Notes: a model not told the origin generated them from the sequence alone. DNA of 64,000 nucleotides from Sphingomonas sp. Y38-1Y (GCF_032391395.1 NZ_CP135916.1:868001-932000); one strand, 5' to 3'. Positions 36,398-50,707 are shown, counted from the stretch's first letter. Made by a program: numbers and translations.

Positions 36398-37374
36398 GCG
36401 TCCTTGCCGCGCTTGCGCTGCTACAGGCGGGCGCCGCCGCGCCGGTGCCTGACCTCGGCGCCAATCTGGAGCGGTTCGACTATCCCTTCACCGTCGAGCG
36501 GCTGCGCGTGCCCGTGGGCGGCGAGATGGCGCAGATGGCGTTCATGGACGTGCGGCCGGCGACGTCGAACGGGCGCGCGATCGTGCTGCTCCACGGCAAG
36601 AATTTCTGCGGCGCGACCTGGGAAGCGGCGGCGCGGATGCTGACCGCGCGCGGCTGGCGCGTGCTGATCCCGGACCAGATCGGTTTCTGCAAGTCGGACA
36701 AGCCGGCGGGTGCGCAATACACGCTGTCGGGGCTTGCGGCGAACACCGCGCGGCTGATGAAGGCGCGCGGGATCGGCCGCGCGGTCGTCGTCGGCCATTC
36801 GATGGGCGGGATGCTCGCGGCGCGCTTCGCGATCGACCATCCGGAGCTCACCGAACGGCTGGTGATGGTCAATCCGCTCGGCCTCGCCGACCGCGCGGCG
36901 GAGGGCGTGCCCTATCGCGCGCTCGCCGACCTGATCGCCGACGAGCGCAAGACCGACGCCGCGAGCATCAAGGCGTATCAGCTCGCCAACTATTATCACG
37001 GCGAGTGGCGGCCGGGGTACGACCGCTGGGTGCGGATGCTGGCGGGCCAGTCGGCCGGCGCCGGGCGCGAGGCCGTGGCGATCGCGCAGGGCAAGACCAG
37101 CGAGATGATCTTCACCCAGCCCGTCCTCTATCAGTTCGGCCGGATCAAGGCGCCGACGACGCTGATCGTCGGCACCCGCGACACGACGGTGTTCGCCAAG
37201 CGCCAGGCGCCGGCGACGCTTCAGGCGTTCCTGAAGCCGATCCCGGCGCTCGCCCCCGCCGCAGTCGCGCGCATCCCGGGCGCCAAGCTGGTCCGCATGG
37301 AGGGGCTGGGCCATTCGCCGCAGGTCGAGGCGCCCGACCGCTTTCACGAGGCGCTGCTCGGCGCGATCGGGTGA
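36394..37374 (+). CDS. Exported alpha/beta hydrolase
   Basis: The 326-residue protein has a short signal-like N-terminus (SVLAALALLQAGAAAP) and an alpha/beta hydrolase core: oxyanion strand VLLHGKNFCGATWE, nucleophile elbow VVGHSMGGMLA, Asp in VGTRDTTVF and His in GLGHSPQVEAP. The ATG overlaps the amidohydrolase stop, suggesting the two enzymes handle the same or linked compounds. Substrate unknown. Confidence 0.88.
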   Translation: MSVLAALALLQAGAAAPVPDLGANLERFDYPFTVERLRVPVGGEMAQMAFMDVRPATSNGRAIVLLHGKNFCGATWEAAARMLTARGWRVLIPDQIGFCKSDKPAGAQYTLSGLAANTARLMKARGIGRAVVVGHSMGGMLAARFAIDHPELTERLVMVNPLGLADRAAEGVPYRALADLIADERKTDAASIKAYQLANYYHGEWRPGYDRWVRMLAGQSAGAGREAVAIAQGKTSEMIFTQPVLYQFGRIKAPTTLIVGTRDTTVFAKRQAPATLQAFLKPIPALAPAAVARIPGAKLVRMEGLGHSPQVEAPDRFHEALLGAIG

Positions 37375-37397
37375 CGGGTGCGCGCGGGGCGGCGGTG

Positions 37398-37426
37398 TTG
37401 ACCGTCCCGGCGCCCGCGCGTATAGG
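37398..37426 (+). promoter_or_regulatory. Candidate sigma-70 promoter for the str operon
   Basis: TTGACC (37398-37403) and TATAGG (37421-37426) are separated by exactly 17 bases, upstream of rpsL by about 160 bases. The transcript would carry a leader of roughly 150 bases. Confidence 0.65.
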
Positions 37427-37583
37427 CCCGCCGGTTCCTGCCGGGGGCCTTTCGATTCCCGACCGGACATGCGCTGAACGTTGCTGGAGACGTCAAAGAC
37501 CTGGGCGTGCGCGTCCGGGTCGTTTTCGTATTCGCTCGTAAAGGGCTCCAGCAAAGTAACCACTAGATAAGGTGAAGGGCTTC

Positions 37584-37955
37584 ATGCCGACGATCAACCA
37601 GCTGGTCCGCAAGGGCCGCGAACCGCAGAAGGCCAAGTCGAAGGTCCCTGCGATGGACCAGAACCCGCAGAAGCGCGGTGTCTGCACCCGCGTCTATACG
37701 ACGACGCCGAAGAAGCCGAACTCGGCGCTTCGCAAGGTGGCCAAGGTCCGCCTGACCAACAGCCGCGAAGTCATTTCGTACATCCCGGGCGAGGGCCACA
37801 ACCTGCAGGAGCACTCGGTCGTGCTCATCCGCGGTGGCCGTGTTCGCGATCTTCCCGGCGTCCGCTACCACGTCCTTCGCGGCGTGCTCGATACGCAGGG
37901 CGTCAAGGATCGCAAGCAGAGCCGTTCGAAGTACGGCGCCAAGCGTCCGAAGTAA
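37584..37955 (+). CDS. rpsL: 30S ribosomal protein S12
   Basis: S12 shapes the decoding centre. The 123-residue product has the conserved [11 protein letters not shown] loop with Lys43 intact, and [14 protein letters not shown] in which residue 88 is Arg (codon CGC, 37845-37847) in place of the usual Lys. Asp89, the RimO methylthiolation site, is kept. ATG 37584 starts the universal [11 protein letters not shown] sequence. First gene of the str operon. Confidence 0.99.
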   Translation: MPTINQLVRKGREPQKAKSKVPAMDQNPQKRGVCTRVYTTTPKKPNSALRKVAKVRLTNSREVISYIPGEGHNLQEHSVVLIRGGRVRDLPGVRYHVLRGVLDTQGVKDRKQSRSKYGAKRPK

Positions 37956-38015
37956 TCGCCATAGTAGGCTCCGGACGGGTTCCGGATCGGCCGAAGTTCT
38001 AGAAGGAAGTCTGAG

Positions 38016-38486
38016 ATGGCACGTCGTCGTCGTCCCGAGAAGCGGGAAATCCTGCCTGATCCCAAGTTCGGAGATCAGGTCCTGTCGAAGTTCATGAACA
38101 GCGTCATGCTGGACGGCAAGAAGGCGGTCGCCGAGGGCATCGTCTATTCGGCGCTGGAAACCGTCGAGAGTCGCGCCAAGCGCGATCCGATCGGCGTGTT
38201 CCACGATGCGCTGAACAACATCAAGCCGGGCATCGAGGTCCGCAGCCGCCGCGTCGGCGGTGCGACCTATCAGGTGCCGGTCGAGGTGCGTCCCGAGCGT
38301 GCGCAGGCGCTGGCGATCCGCTGGCTCATCACCAGCGCGCGTAATCGTAGCGAGAACACCATGTCGGCGCGCCTGTCGGGCGAGCTGATGGATGCGGCGA
38401 ACAATCGCGGCAATGCGGTCAAGAAGCGTGAGGACACGCACCGCATGGCCGAAGCGAACCGCGCCTTCTCGCACTATCGCTGGTAA
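38016..38486 (+). CDS. rpsG: 30S ribosomal protein S7
   Basis: S7 nucleates assembly of the 30S head and is the classical autoregulator of the str operon. The 156-residue product begins [18 protein letters not shown] and contains [17 protein letters not shown] and [20 protein letters not shown], as expected. It lies 60 bp after rpsL. Confidence 0.99.
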   Translation: MARRRRPEKREILPDPKFGDQVLSKFMNSVMLDGKKAVAEGIVYSALETVESRAKRDPIGVFHDALNNIKPGIEVRSRRVGGATYQVPVEVRPERAQALAIRWLITSARNRSENTMSARLSGELMDAANNRGNAVKKREDTHRMAEANRAFSHYRW

Positions 38487-38570
38487 TGACTATATAGGGG
38501 GTGAGGCTTCGGCCTTGCCCCCACCCCGTTTGACCTGAGCAGGGTCTGAGCATCGGCGAAGGTCCGTGTC

Positions 38571-38626
38571 GAAGGGTCCTTCGATACGCCACTTCGCCAA
38601 GCTCAATGGCTACTCAGGACGAACGG
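38571..38626. repeat. Dispersed palindromic repeat, degenerate copy 5
   Basis: The right-hand half (CCTTCGATACGCCACTTC to GGCTACTCAGGACGAACGG) is clear. A decayed left half may start near 38527. It lies inside the str operon, in the 204-bp gap between rpsG and fusA. Confidence 0.6.
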
Positions 38627-38690
38627 ATCGGGCTAAAGGCCCCCAGAATTCAATCCGCACCCGCCGCCATTCGGCACCAGGAGTAAGACC

Positions 38691-40784
<2,094 letters not shown>

Positions 40785-40891
40785 CGCGCCCGGCGCCTGG
40801 GCGCTGGCATTATCGGAAATCAGCCGCTATGGGGCCGCCTTCGCGCGAGTCCCCTGCGTGGCCGGGAAATCGAATCAGAAGGTAGGAAAAC

Positions 40892-42085
<1,194 letters not shown>

Positions 42086-42135
42086 TATAGGCGCCAGCCT
42101 TGCCCGGTGAGCTCGCTCACCGGGGCTTCAGGAAG

Positions 42136-42173
42136 CGGCCGGACCAGGCGACTGGTCCGGCCGTTGCCTTTTT
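42136..42173 (+). terminator. Intrinsic terminator after tuf, preceded by a second hairpin
   Basis: CGGCCGGACCAG (42136-42147) pairs with CTGGTCCGGCCG (42152-42163) and is followed by TTGCCTTTTT. Just upstream, CCCGGTGAG and CTCACCGGG (42103-42124) form another perfect stem. Together they separate str from S10 transcription, fully or in part. Confidence 0.85.
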
Positions 42174-42271
42174 ATGAGGGCAGGGTGCATCGGCACTCGT
42201 CCAACCAGTTAGTCGCGTAGAAACAGCACGAGCCTGGCAACAGGCCCGCTCTTTCGCATCGGTAGGGAACC

Positions 42272-42580
42272 ATGGACAACAACATCCGTATCCGCCTGAA
42301 GGCGTTCGACCATCGCGTGCTCGATCAGGCCGCCGGCGACATCGCCGACACCGCGCGCCGCACCGGCGCCCTCATCCGTGGCCCGATCCCGCTGCCCACG
42401 CACATCGACAAGTTCACGGTAAATCGCGGCCCGCACATCGACAAGAAGTCGCGCGAGCAGTTCGAGACCCGCACCTACAAGCGTCTGCTCGACATCGTGC
42501 AGCCGACTCCGCAGACCGTCGATGCGCTGATGAAGCTCGACCTGGCGGCGGGCGTCGACGTCGAGATCAAGCTCGCCTGA
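42272..42580 (+). CDS. rpsJ: 30S ribosomal protein S10
   Basis: S10 is a 30S head protein that also works with NusB in antitermination. The 102-residue product shows [29 protein letters not shown] and the loop region [19 protein letters not shown]. First gene of the S10 cluster, 186 bp after tuf and isolated from rplC by an unusual 303-bp structured gap. Confidence 0.99.
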   Translation: MDNNIRIRLKAFDHRVLDQAAGDIADTARRTGALIRGPIPLPTHIDKFTVNRGPHIDKKSREQFETRTYKRLLDIVQPTPQTVDALMKLDLAAGVDVEIKLA

Positions 42581-42883
42581 TCTGTCCCGCGCCCTTGGGG
42601 AAGCGGTTGACGACCTCGTCCCATTTCCCTAAAGGCGCTGCTTCCGCAGGAGCCGAGTCTCCGGCGTGTTGAGAATCACCTTCGGGTGACCCTCACGAAA
42701 GCAGGGATACCGGCCAGTCCCAGACTGGCGCCTGAGTCCCCGTCTTTCGCTTTATACGAAGCGAAACCACGGCCCTGACGGGGGCACTTGTAATTGGGCT
42801 GGCCCTTCGGCGGTGACGCTGAGGGGTCTTTTCGTTGGCACGCTCCCGAGAGGGAGCCTCTGTTATGGGAAGGAATACGCATC
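42581..42883 (+). promoter_or_regulatory. Structured 303-bp leader between rpsJ and rplC
   Basis: No gene is seen here. Four compact hairpins follow one another: 42676-42689 (TCACC, UUCG loop, GGTGA), 42713-42729 (GCCAGT/ACTGGC), 42745-42766 (TTTCGCTT/AAGCGAAA) and 42842-42857 (GCTCCC, GAGA loop, GGGAGC). TTGACG at 42607-42612 could be a -35 element with a poor -10. The last hairpin lies just before the rplC ribosome-binding site. A ribosomal-protein-binding leader RNA is a reasonable guess but is not demonstrated. Confidence 0.5.
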
Positions 42884-43639
42884 ATGCGCACTGGCGTGAT
42901 CGCGAAGAAGATGGGGATGACCCGCCTGTTCCAGGACGACGGCCGGCACGTGCCGGTCACGGTCCTGGCGCTGGAAGGCGTCCAGGTGGTTGCACAGCGC
43001 ACCGCCGATCGTGACGGCTATGTCGCCGTGCAGATCGGTGCCGGCACCGCCAAGGCCAAGAACGTCGCCAAGCCGCAGCGCGGCCACTTCGGCAAGGCCG
43101 AAGTCGAGCTGAAGGCTCAGCTTTGCGAGTTCCGCGTCGCCGACGACGCGATGCTCGATGTCGGGGCCGAGATCGGCGCCGATCACTTCGTCGCCGGCCA
43201 GCTGGTCGACGTGTCGGGTCGCACGCAGGGCAAGGGCTTTGCGGGCGCCATGAAGCGGTGGGGCTTCGGCGGCATGCGCGCGACGCACGGCGTCTCGATC
43301 AGCCACCGTGCGCATGGTTCGACGGGTAACCGCCAGGATCCGGGCAAGGTCTTCAAGAACAAGAAGATGGCCGGTCACATGGGCGACCGTGAGCGTACGC
43401 AGCAGAATCTCGAGATCGTCTCGACCGATTCGGAGCGCGGCCTGCTCTTCGTCAAGGGCTCGGTGCCCGGGCACAAGGGTGCTTGGCTGGTCGTCACCGA
43501 CGCGGTTAAGGTCGCGCGCCACAAGGACGCGCCGTACCCGGCCGGCCTGCGCCAGGTCGCCAACAACAACGACGCCGCTGCCGACACCCCCGCCGAGGGC
43601 GGTGAGGCGACTGCGGCGACCGACGGCCAGGAGGGCTGA
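42884..43639 (+). CDS. rplC: 50S ribosomal protein L3
   Basis: L3 binds near the peptidyl transferase centre and starts 50S assembly. The 251-residue product has [19 protein letters not shown] at the N-terminus and the central [15 protein letters not shown] and [24 protein letters not shown] segments. It carries an extra acidic, Ala-rich C-terminal tail of about 30 residues ([11 protein letters not shown]...). ATG 42884 has GGGAAGGA upstream. Confidence 0.98.
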   Translation: MRTGVIAKKMGMTRLFQDDGRHVPVTVLALEGVQVVAQRTADRDGYVAVQIGAGTAKAKNVAKPQRGHFGKAEVELKAQLCEFRVADDAMLDVGAEIGADHFVAGQLVDVSGRTQGKGFAGAMKRWGFGGMRATHGVSISHRAHGSTGNRQDPGKVFKNKKMAGHMGDRERTQQNLEIVSTDSERGLLFVKGSVPGHKGAWLVVTDAVKVARHKDAPYPAGLRQVANNNDAAADTPAEGGEATAATDGQEG

Positions 43640-43641
43640 AC

Positions 43642-44268
43642 GTGAAGGTCAAGGTCCAGACCCTCGACGCCGCCGACAAGGGCGAGATCGAGCTCAACGA
43701 GACCGTGTTCGGCATCGAGCCGCGCGCGGACATCCTGCACCGGGTCGTTACCTGGCAGCTGCACAACCGCCGCGGCACCGCCCGCCCGACGCGCGAGCGT
43801 TCCGAGGTGGCCCGCACGGGCAAGAAGTTCGGTCGCCAGAAGGGCGGCGGTACCGCCCGTCACGGCGATCGCAAGGCGCCGATCTTCATCGGCGGCGGTA
43901 AGGCGCACGGCGCCCGCCTGCGCGAGTTCGAGTCGAGCCTCAACAAGAAGGTTCGCGCGCTCGGCCTGAAGATGGCGCTGTCGAGCCATGCGGCGGCGGG
44001 CACGCTGATCGTGCTCGACGACCTCAAGGTCGCCGACGCCAAGACCAAGGCGATGACCGGCACGCTGTCGAAGCTCGGCTTCGGCAAGACTGCGCTGGTG
44101 ATCGACGGCGAGGCGGTCGAGACCGGTTTCGCGCTGGCGACCCGCAACCTGTCGGGCGTCAACGTCCTGCCGGCGGTCGGTGCCAACGTCTATGACATCC
44201 TGAAGCACGACACGCTGGTCCTGACCCGCGCTGCCGTCGAGAAGCTGGAGGCGCGCTTCAATGGCTAA
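43642..44268 (+). CDS. rplD: 50S ribosomal protein L4
   Basis: L4 lines the exit tunnel and in E. coli also represses the S10 operon. The 208-residue product has the tunnel loop [21 protein letters not shown] and the C-terminal [22 protein letters not shown] 43642 begins three bases after the rplC stop. Confidence 0.98.
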   Translation: MKVKVQTLDAADKGEIELNETVFGIEPRADILHRVVTWQLHNRRGTARPTRERSEVARTGKKFGRQKGGGTARHGDRKAPIFIGGGKAHGARLREFESSLNKKVRALGLKMALSSHAAAGTLIVLDDLKVADAKTKAMTGTLSKLGFGKTALVIDGEAVETGFALATRNLSGVNVLPAVGANVYDILKHDTLVLTRAAVEKLEARFNG

Positions 44269-44578
44269 GAAGGGCAAGGCTGCGATCGACGCGCGTCATT
44301 ACGACGTGATCGTCGCGCCGCACATCACCGAGAAGTCGACGCTGGTTTCCGAAGCCAACGCCGTGGTCTTCAAGGTCGCGAACGATGCCACCAAGCCGCA
44401 GATTAAGGCGGCGGTCGAGGCGCTGTTCGACGTGTCGGTGACGGGCGTGAACACGATCGTCCAGAAGGGCAAGACCAAGCGCTGGAAGGGGCTCCCCTAC
44501 AAGCGCTCCGACATCAAGAAGGCGATCGTGACGCTCAAGGACGGCGATTCGATCGACGTCACGCAGGGGGTCAACTGA
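44261..44578 (+). CDS. rplW: 50S ribosomal protein L23
   Basis: L23 sits at the tunnel exit and docks SRP and trigger factor. The 105-residue product has [26 protein letters not shown], and [15 protein letters not shown]. It overlaps the end of rplD by eight bases. Confidence 0.98.
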   Translation: MAKKGKAAIDARHYDVIVAPHITEKSTLVSEANAVVFKVANDATKPQIKAAVEALFDVSVTGVNTIVQKGKTKRWKGLPYKRSDIKKAIVTLKDGDSIDVTQGVN

Positions 44579-44580
44579 CC

Positions 44581-45426
44581 ATGGCGCTGAAGAACTACAA
44601 TCCGACGTCGCCGGCGCGTCGCGGCCTGATCCTGGTCGACCGCTCGGCGCTGCACAAGGGCGGCCCCGTCAAGGCGCTGACCGAGGGCAAGCGCAAGACG
44701 GGCGGCCGCAACAACAAGGGCCATGTGACCAGCCGCGGCATCGCGGGCGGCCACAAGCAGCGCTATCGCATCATCGACTTCAAGCGTCGCAAGTGGGACG
44801 TCGAGGGCACCGTGGTGCGGCTCGAGTACGATCCCAACCGCACGGCGTTCATCGCGCTGATCGAGTATGGCACGGCCGAGGCTTCGGACGTCGCGTACAT
44901 CATCGCGCCGCAGCGCCTGTCGCCCGGCGACAAGGTGATCGCGGGCAAGAAGACCGACGTGAAGCCGGGCAACGCGATGGAGCTCGGCCAGATGCCGGTC
45001 GGCACGATCGTCCACAACGTCGAGATGAAGCCCGGCAAGGGCGGTCAGATCGCGCGTTCGGCGGGCACGTACGTCCAGGTCGTCGGTCGCGATCGCGGCA
45101 TGGTGATCGTTCGCCTGAACTCGGGCGAGCAGCGCTACATCCGTGCGGACTGCATGGCGACGGTGGGTGCGGTGTCGAACCCCGACAACGGCAACACCAA
45201 CCTTGCCAAGGCCGGCCGCAACCGCTGGCTGGGCAAGCGCCCGCTGACCCGCGGCGTCGCCAAGAACCCGGTCGACCACCCGCACGGCGGTGGTGAAGGC
45301 CGGACTTCGGGCGGCCGTCATCCGGTCACGCCCTGGGGCAAGCCGACCAAGGGTGCGCGCACCCGTCACAACAAGGCCACGGACAAGTTCATCATCCGTA
45401 GCCGCCACGCGAAGAAGAAGGGCTAA
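44581..45426 (+). CDS. rplB: 50S ribosomal protein L2
   Basis: L2 is a core protein required for peptidyl transfer and subunit joining. The 281-residue product has [38 protein letters not shown], and the signature [20 protein letters not shown]. Start two bases after the rplW stop. Confidence 0.99.
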   Translation: MALKNYNPTSPARRGLILVDRSALHKGGPVKALTEGKRKTGGRNNKGHVTSRGIAGGHKQRYRIIDFKRRKWDVEGTVVRLEYDPNRTAFIALIEYGTAEASDVAYIIAPQRLSPGDKVIAGKKTDVKPGNAMELGQMPVGTIVHNVEMKPGKGGQIARSAGTYVQVVGRDRGMVIVRLNSGEQRYIRADCMATVGAVSNPDNGNTNLAKAGRNRWLGKRPLTRGVAKNPVDHPHGGGEGRTSGGRHPVTPWGKPTKGARTRHNKATDKFIIRSRHAKKKG

Positions 45427-45429
45427 CCC

Positions 45430-45708
45430 ATGGCTCGTTCGGTTTGGAAGGGTCCGTTCGTCGAGCTCAGCCTCCTCAAGAAGGCTGAGACGGCTCAGGA
45501 CGCCGGCGGTCGCGGTGGCCCGATCAAGACGTGGTCGCGCCGCTCGACGATCCTGCCGCAGTTCGTCGGCCTGACGTTCAACGTCTATAATGGTCGCAAG
45601 TTCGTGCCGGTTTCGGTCAACGAAGAGATGGTCGGCATGAAGCTCGGCGAGTTCGCGCCCACGCGCTTCTTCCCCGGCCACGCCGCGGACAAGAAGGGCA
45701 AGCGCTGA
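45430..45708 (+). CDS. rpsS: 30S ribosomal protein S19
   Basis: The 92-residue product begins [19 protein letters not shown] and contains [20 protein letters not shown] and [21 protein letters not shown], the S19 hallmarks. It contacts S13 in the 30S head. The stop overlaps the rplV start. Confidence 0.99.
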   Translation: MARSVWKGPFVELSLLKKAETAQDAGGRGGPIKTWSRRSTILPQFVGLTFNVYNGRKFVPVSVNEEMVGMKLGEFAPTRFFPGHAADKKGKR

Positions 45709-46088
45709 TGAGCAAGGACAAGGCTCCCCGCCGCGTTGCCGATAACGAGGCGCTGTCGGTCGGCACGCAGATCCGGGGTTCGGCGCAGAAGCTGAACCTG
45801 GTCGCGGAACTGATCCGCGGCAAGAAGGCCGGCGACGCGCTCAACATCCTCACCTTCTCGAAGAAGGCGATGGCGGTTGACGCGTACAAGGTGCTCGCCT
45901 CTGCGATCGCCAATGCCGAGAACAACCACAACCTCGACGTCGACGCTCTGATCGTCACCGAGGCGAGCGTGGGCAAGTCGATCACCATGAAGCGGTTCCA
46001 CACGCGTGGCCGCGGCAAGTCGACGCGCATCCTGAAGCCGTTCTCGCGGCTCCGGATCGTGGTTCGCGAAGTGCAAGAGGAGGCCTGA
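45708..46088 (+). CDS. rplV: 50S ribosomal protein L22
   Basis: L22 lines the exit tunnel, near the macrolide site. The 126-residue product has [36 protein letters not shown], and the tunnel hairpin [20 protein letters not shown]. Its ATG overlaps the rpsS TGA. Confidence 0.98.
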   Translation: MSKDKAPRRVADNEALSVGTQIRGSAQKLNLVAELIRGKKAGDALNILTFSKKAMAVDAYKVLASAIANAENNHNLDVDALIVTEASVGKSITMKRFHTRGRGKSTRILKPFSRLRIVVREVQEEA

Positions 46089-46091
46089 TCC

Positions 46092-46802
<711 letters not shown>

Positions 46803-46807
46803 GTCCG

Positions 46808-47239
46808 ATGCTGCAACCGAAGCGCACCAAGTTCCGCAAGGCCTTCAAGGGCCGGATCAAGGGCGAGGCCAAGGGCGGCGCGACGCTGAACTTCGGCGCC
46901 TATGGCCTGAAGGCGATGGAGCCCGAGCGGATCACCGCGCGTCAGATCGAGGCGGCCCGCCGCGCGATCACGCGTCACATCAAGCGTCAGGGCCGCCTGT
47001 GGATCCGGATCTTCCCGGACCTGCCGGTGTCGTCCAAGCCCGCCGAAGTCCGCATGGGCTCGGGCAAGGGTGCCCCTGAGTTCTGGGCCGCCCGCGTCAA
47101 GCCCGGCCGCATCCTGTTCGAGCTGGACGGCGTGCCCGGCCCGCTCGCGGCGGAAGCGTTCGAGCGTGCGGCGATGAAGCTGCCGATCAAGACCAAGGTC
47201 GTGGCCCGCCTCGGCGACACGTCGCACCTGGAGGGTTAA
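46808..47239 (+). CDS. rplP: 50S ribosomal protein L16
   Basis: L16 organises the A-site of the 50S. The 143-residue product has [51 protein letters not shown] and the late [11 protein letters not shown], all typical. Five bases after rpsC. Confidence 0.99.
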   Translation: MLQPKRTKFRKAFKGRIKGEAKGGATLNFGAYGLKAMEPERITARQIEAARRAITRHIKRQGRLWIRIFPDLPVSSKPAEVRMGSGKGAPEFWAARVKPGRILFELDGVPGPLAAEAFERAAMKLPIKTKVVARLGDTSHLEG

Positions 47240-47242
47240 GCA

Positions 47243-47446
47243 ATGACCAAGGCAACCGATCTGCGCGCCAAGAGCGACGATCAGCTGGGCGAGGAGCTGG
47301 GCAACCTGAAGCGCGAGGCGTTCAACCTCCGCTTCCAGGTCGCGACCAGCCAGCTCGAGAAGTCGAGCCGCGTGCGCGAAGTGCGCCGCGACATCGCGCG
47401 CATCAAGACGCTGCAGACCGAGCGTTCGCGCTCGGACGCGAAGTAA
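47243..47446 (+). CDS. rpmC: 50S ribosomal protein L29
   Basis: This 67-residue two-helix protein sits beside L23 at the tunnel exit. It shows [28 protein letters not shown] (split across two helices) and [18 protein letters not shown]. Three bases after rplP. Confidence 0.97.
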   Translation: MTKATDLRAKSDDQLGEELGNLKREAFNLRFQVATSQLEKSSRVREVRRDIARIKTLQTERSRSDAK

Positions 47447-47459
47447 GGAAGGGACCGAC

Positions 47460-47738
47460 ATGCCGAAGCGCGTGCTGACCGGGGTGATCGTCTCGGACAA
47501 AACCGACAAGACGGTGGTGGTGAACGTCGAGCGCAAGGTGAAGCACCCGCTCTACGGCAAGATCATCCGCCGCTCGAAGAAGTATCATGCCCATGACGAG
47601 GGCAACGAGTATCGCGAGGGCGAGACCGTGCGCATCGAAGAGACCGCGCCGATCTCGAAGCTCAAGACCTGGAAGGTCGTGGCGCGGGTGAACACCCATG
47701 CGACGCCCGAAGAGGTCGCGGCCGAAGCCAGCGCGTAA
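47460..47738 (+). CDS. rpsQ: 30S ribosomal protein S17
   Basis: The 92-residue OB-fold protein has [41 protein letters not shown] and a slightly extended C-terminus. Last gene of the S10 set; an 85-bp gap follows before rplN. Confidence 0.98.
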   Translation: MPKRVLTGVIVSDKTDKTVVVNVERKVKHPLYGKIIRRSKKYHAHDEGNEYREGETVRIEETAPISKLKTWKVVARVNTHATPEEVAAEASA

Positions 47739-47823
47739 GTCTATGCTGCCGCCGGCTTGAGCCGGGGGTTGGTTGAAGGCGGGGTTGGGTCGGTATCCAC
47801 CCCAGTGAGAAGGAACGGGTCAC

Positions 47824-48192
47824 ATGATCCAAATGCAGTCCAACCTGGAGGTCGCCGACAATAGCGGCGCCAAGCGGGTCCAGTGCATCAAGGTGCTGGG
47901 CGGCTCCAAGCGTCGTACCGCCGGCGTGGGCGACGTCATCGTCGTCAGCGTCAAGGAAGCGGCGCCGCGCGGCCGCGTGAAGAAGGGTGACGTGCACCGT
48001 GCCGTCATCGTCCGCACGCGCAAGGATATCCGCCGCGCCGATGGCTCGGTCATCCGCTTCGACGGCAACGCCGCCGTCCTCGTCAACAAGAACGAGGAGC
48101 CGATCGGCACTCGTATCTTTGGCCCGGTGGTTCGCGAGCTGCGCGGCCGTGGCTACATGAAGATCATCAGCCTTGCGCCGGAGGTGCTGTAA
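47824..48192 (+). CDS. rplN: 50S ribosomal protein L14
   Basis: L14 bridges the subunits. The 122-residue product starts [19 protein letters not shown] and contains [29 protein letters not shown] and [13 protein letters not shown]. First gene of the spc set. Confidence 0.99.
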   Translation: MIQMQSNLEVADNSGAKRVQCIKVLGGSKRRTAGVGDVIVVSVKEAAPRGRVKKGDVHRAVIVRTRKDIRRADGSVIRFDGNAAVLVNKNEEPIGTRIFGPVVRELRGRGYMKIISLAPEVL

Positions 48193-48509
48193 TGGCCGCC
48201 GCGAAGATCAAGAAGGGCGACAAGGTCGTCGTCCTGTCCGGCAAGGACAAGGGCCGCACCGGTGAGGTGATCCAGTCGATGCCGCGCGATGGCAAGGTCG
48301 TCGTGTCGGGTGTCAACGTGGCCGTCCGTCACCGCAAGCCGACCCAGGCGAACCCGCAGGGCGGGCTCGAGCGCTCGGAAGCGCCGCTGCATGTCTCGAA
48401 GGTCGCGCACGTGACCGCCGACGGCAAGCCGACGCGCGTCCGCTTCGAAATCCGCGACGGCAAGAAGGTTCGCGTCGCCGCCAAGACGGGGGACGTCATC
48501 AATGGCTGA
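48192..48509 (+). CDS. rplX: 50S ribosomal protein L24
   Basis: This 105-residue KOW-domain protein initiates 50S assembly. It shows [20 protein letters not shown] and the [15 protein letters not shown] segment. ATG overlaps the rplN TAA by one base, and its end overlaps rplE by eight bases. Confidence 0.98.
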   Translation: MAAAKIKKGDKVVVLSGKDKGRTGEVIQSMPRDGKVVVSGVNVAVRHRKPTQANPQGGLERSEAPLHVSKVAHVTADGKPTRVRFEIRDGKKVRVAAKTGDVING

Positions 48510-49086
48510 CACCTACACGCCCCGCCTGCGCAAGCTGTATGACGACAGCATCGCCAAGGCGATGACCGAGAAGTTCGGTTACACCAACGCGCTCCAGGTG
48601 CCGCGCATCGACAAGATCGTCCTGAACATGGGCGTCGGCGAAGCGACTCAGGATAAGAAGAAGGTCGACCAGGCCGCTTCGGAGATGGAGCTGATCGCCG
48701 GTCAGAAGCCGGTCGTCACGCGCGCCAAGAAGTCGATCGCGCAGTTCAAGCTGCGTGAGGGCATGCCGATCGGCGTGAAGGTCACCCTTCGCCGCGAGCG
48801 CATGTACGAGTTCCTGGACCGCTTCGTCACGATCGCGCTGCCGCGCGTCCGCGACTTCCGCGGCCTGAACCCGAAGAGCTTCGATGGTCGCGGCAACTAT
48901 GCCTGCGGCATCAAGGAGCAGCTGATTTTCCCCGAGATCAACTATGACCGGATCGAGAAGATCCGCGGCATGGACGTGATCGTGACCACCACCGCGAAGA
49001 CCGATGAAGAGGCTCGCGAGCTCCTCCGTCTGTTCGGCTTCCCGTTCCCGCGTGCGGCGGACGATGAAGCGAAGCAGGCGGCATAA
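48502..49086 (+). CDS. rplE: 50S ribosomal protein L5
   Basis: L5 binds 5S rRNA in the central protuberance. The 194-residue product has [40 protein letters not shown], and [17 protein letters not shown] late motifs. Overlaps rplX by eight bases, as in related genomes. Confidence 0.99.
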   Translation: MADTYTPRLRKLYDDSIAKAMTEKFGYTNALQVPRIDKIVLNMGVGEATQDKKKVDQAASEMELIAGQKPVVTRAKKSIAQFKLREGMPIGVKVTLRRERMYEFLDRFVTIALPRVRDFRGLNPKSFDGRGNYACGIKEQLIFPEINYDRIEKIRGMDVIVTTTAKTDEEARELLRLFGFPFPRAADDEAKQAA

Positions 49087-49105
49087 GGAAGGAAGAACTT
49101 AAGTC

Positions 49106-49411
49106 ATGGCGAAACTGAGTTCTGTCAACAAGAACGAGAAGCGTCGCAAGATGGTCGCGAAGTACGCGCCCAAGTATGCGAAGCTGAAGGCGATCGCGAA
49201 CGACGAGTCGCTCGATGAGACCGAGCGTCTCATCGCGCGCCTCAAGATGGCGGAGCTGCCGCGCAACGGCAATCCGACGCGCATCCGCAACCGTTGCGAG
49301 CTGAGCGGCCGTCCGCGCGGCTATTACCGCAAGTTCCGTCTTGCTCGCGTCATGCTGCGTGATCTGGCCAACAAGGGCCTGATCCCCGGCGTCGTGAAGT
49401 CGAGCTGGTAA
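49106..49411 (+). CDS. rpsN: 30S ribosomal protein S14 (zinc-free type)
   Basis: The 101-residue product is the long S14 form: it has [20 protein letters not shown] near the C-terminus and no CxxC zinc knuckle. It begins [17 protein letters not shown]. Confidence 0.98.
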   Translation: MAKLSSVNKNEKRRKMVAKYAPKYAKLKAIANDESLDETERLIARLKMAELPRNGNPTRIRNRCELSGRPRGYYRKFRLARVMLRDLANKGLIPGVVKSSW

Positions 49412-49423
49412 GGGATCAAGACA

Positions 49424-49819
49424 ATGGCAGTAACCGATCCCCTGGGTGACATGCTCACCCGCATCCGCAACGGCCAGCGCGCGCGCAAGGACAGTGTCCT
49501 GACGCCCGCGTCGAAGCTGCGGACTCGCGTGCTCGACGTGCTCCAGCGCGAGGGCTACATCCGTGGCTACAGCGAAGAGCAGATGGGGCCCGCGGCCGGC
49601 ATCCGCATCGAGCTGAAGTATTTCGAGGGGCAGCCGGCGATCAAGCACGTCGCGCGCGTCTCGAAGCCCGGCCGCCGCGTCTATTCGGGTTCGCAGGAGC
49701 TTCCGCGCGTCCGCAATGGCCTTGGCATCACGATCGTCTCGACGCCCAAGGGCGTTCTGTCCGACGCCGAAGCGCGTGAGCAGAATGTCGGCGGCGAAGT
49801 GCTGGCGGAGGTGTTCTGA
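49424..49819 (+). CDS. rpsH: 30S ribosomal protein S8
   Basis: S8 binds 16S rRNA early in assembly and represses the spc operon in E. coli. The 131-residue product has [29 protein letters not shown] and the C-terminal [20 protein letters not shown]. The stop overlaps the rplF start. Confidence 0.99.
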   Translation: MAVTDPLGDMLTRIRNGQRARKDSVLTPASKLRTRVLDVLQREGYIRGYSEEQMGPAAGIRIELKYFEGQPAIKHVARVSKPGRRVYSGSQELPRVRNGLGITIVSTPKGVLSDAEAREQNVGGEVLAEVF

Positions 49820-50352
49820 TGAGCCGTATCGGCAAGAAGCCGGTCAGCGTTCCTTCGGGCGTGACGGCGAACATCGCGGGCGGCGAGCTCAGCGTGAAGG
49901 GTCCCAAGGGCACCCTCACCATGCCGCTGGCCGACGACATCAAGTATGAGACGGTCGAGGGCGGCATCTCGGTGCAGCCGGCGAACGACACCAAGCGGGC
50001 TCGCGCGTTCTGGGGCATGCAGCGCACGCTCGTCCAGAACCTGGTGACCGGTGTGACCGAGGGCTTTTCGAAGAAGCTGCTCATCACCGGTGTCGGCTAT
50101 CGTGCGGCGGCGCAGGGCAAGACCCTGAAGCTGCAGCTCGGCTACAGCCACGACGTCAATTTCGACATCCCCGAGGGGATCGAGATCAAGACGCCGGATC
50201 AGACCACGGTCGAGATCAGCGGCATCGACAAGCAGAAGGTCGGCCAGGTCGCCGCGGAAATCCGCCGCTGGCGCAAGCCCGAGCCCTACAAGGGCAAGGG
50301 CATCAAGTATGCCGACGAGTTCATCTTCCGCAAGGAAGGGAAGAAGAAGTAA
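49819..50352 (+). CDS. rplF: 50S ribosomal protein L6
   Basis: L6 sits near the sarcin-ricin loop. The 177-residue product has two similar domains and the signature [14 protein letters not shown] at the end; [15 protein letters not shown] opens it. ATG overlaps the rpsH stop. Confidence 0.99.
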   Translation: MSRIGKKPVSVPSGVTANIAGGELSVKGPKGTLTMPLADDIKYETVEGGISVQPANDTKRARAFWGMQRTLVQNLVTGVTEGFSKKLLITGVGYRAAAQGKTLKLQLGYSHDVNFDIPEGIEIKTPDQTTVEISGIDKQKVGQVAAEIRRWRKPEPYKGKGIKYADEFIFRKEGKKK

Positions 50353-50705
50353 TGAGCAAGGGTCTCTCTCTCTTCGAGAAGCGGCGTCGCCGCAACCGCA
50401 CCGCGCTGCGCGCGCGTTCGGGCGGCCGTCCGCGGCTGTCGGTGCATCGTTCGGGCCGGCATATCTATGCCCAGGTGATCGACGATACCGAGGGCAAAAC
50501 GCTCGCGTCGGCCTCAAGCCTGGTCAAGGGCGGCGGGCAGATCGGCGCGACGGTCGCTTCGGCGGCGGACGTGGGCAAGAAGCTGGCCGAGGCGGCCAAG
50601 GCGGCGGGCGTGACGCAGGTCGTCTTCGACCGCGGCGGCTTCCTCTATCATGGTCGCGTCAAGGCGCTGGCGGAAGCCGCGCGTGAAGGCGGATTGGAGT
50701 TCTGA
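50352..50705 (+). CDS. rplR: 50S ribosomal protein L18
   Basis: L18 binds 5S rRNA. The 117-residue product has [17 protein letters not shown], and [25 protein letters not shown] at the end. ATG overlaps the rplF TAA by one base. Confidence 0.98.
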   Translation: MSKGLSLFEKRRRRNRTALRARSGGRPRLSVHRSGRHIYAQVIDDTEGKTLASASSLVKGGGQIGATVASAADVGKKLAEAAKAAGVTQVVFDRGGFLYHGRVKALAEAAREGGLEF

Positions 50706-50707
50706 CG

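Noticed and set aside
42136..42173. Riboswitch between tuf and rpsJ
   Set aside because: The two hairpins are simple stems, the second with a T-tract, so an intrinsic terminator explains them.
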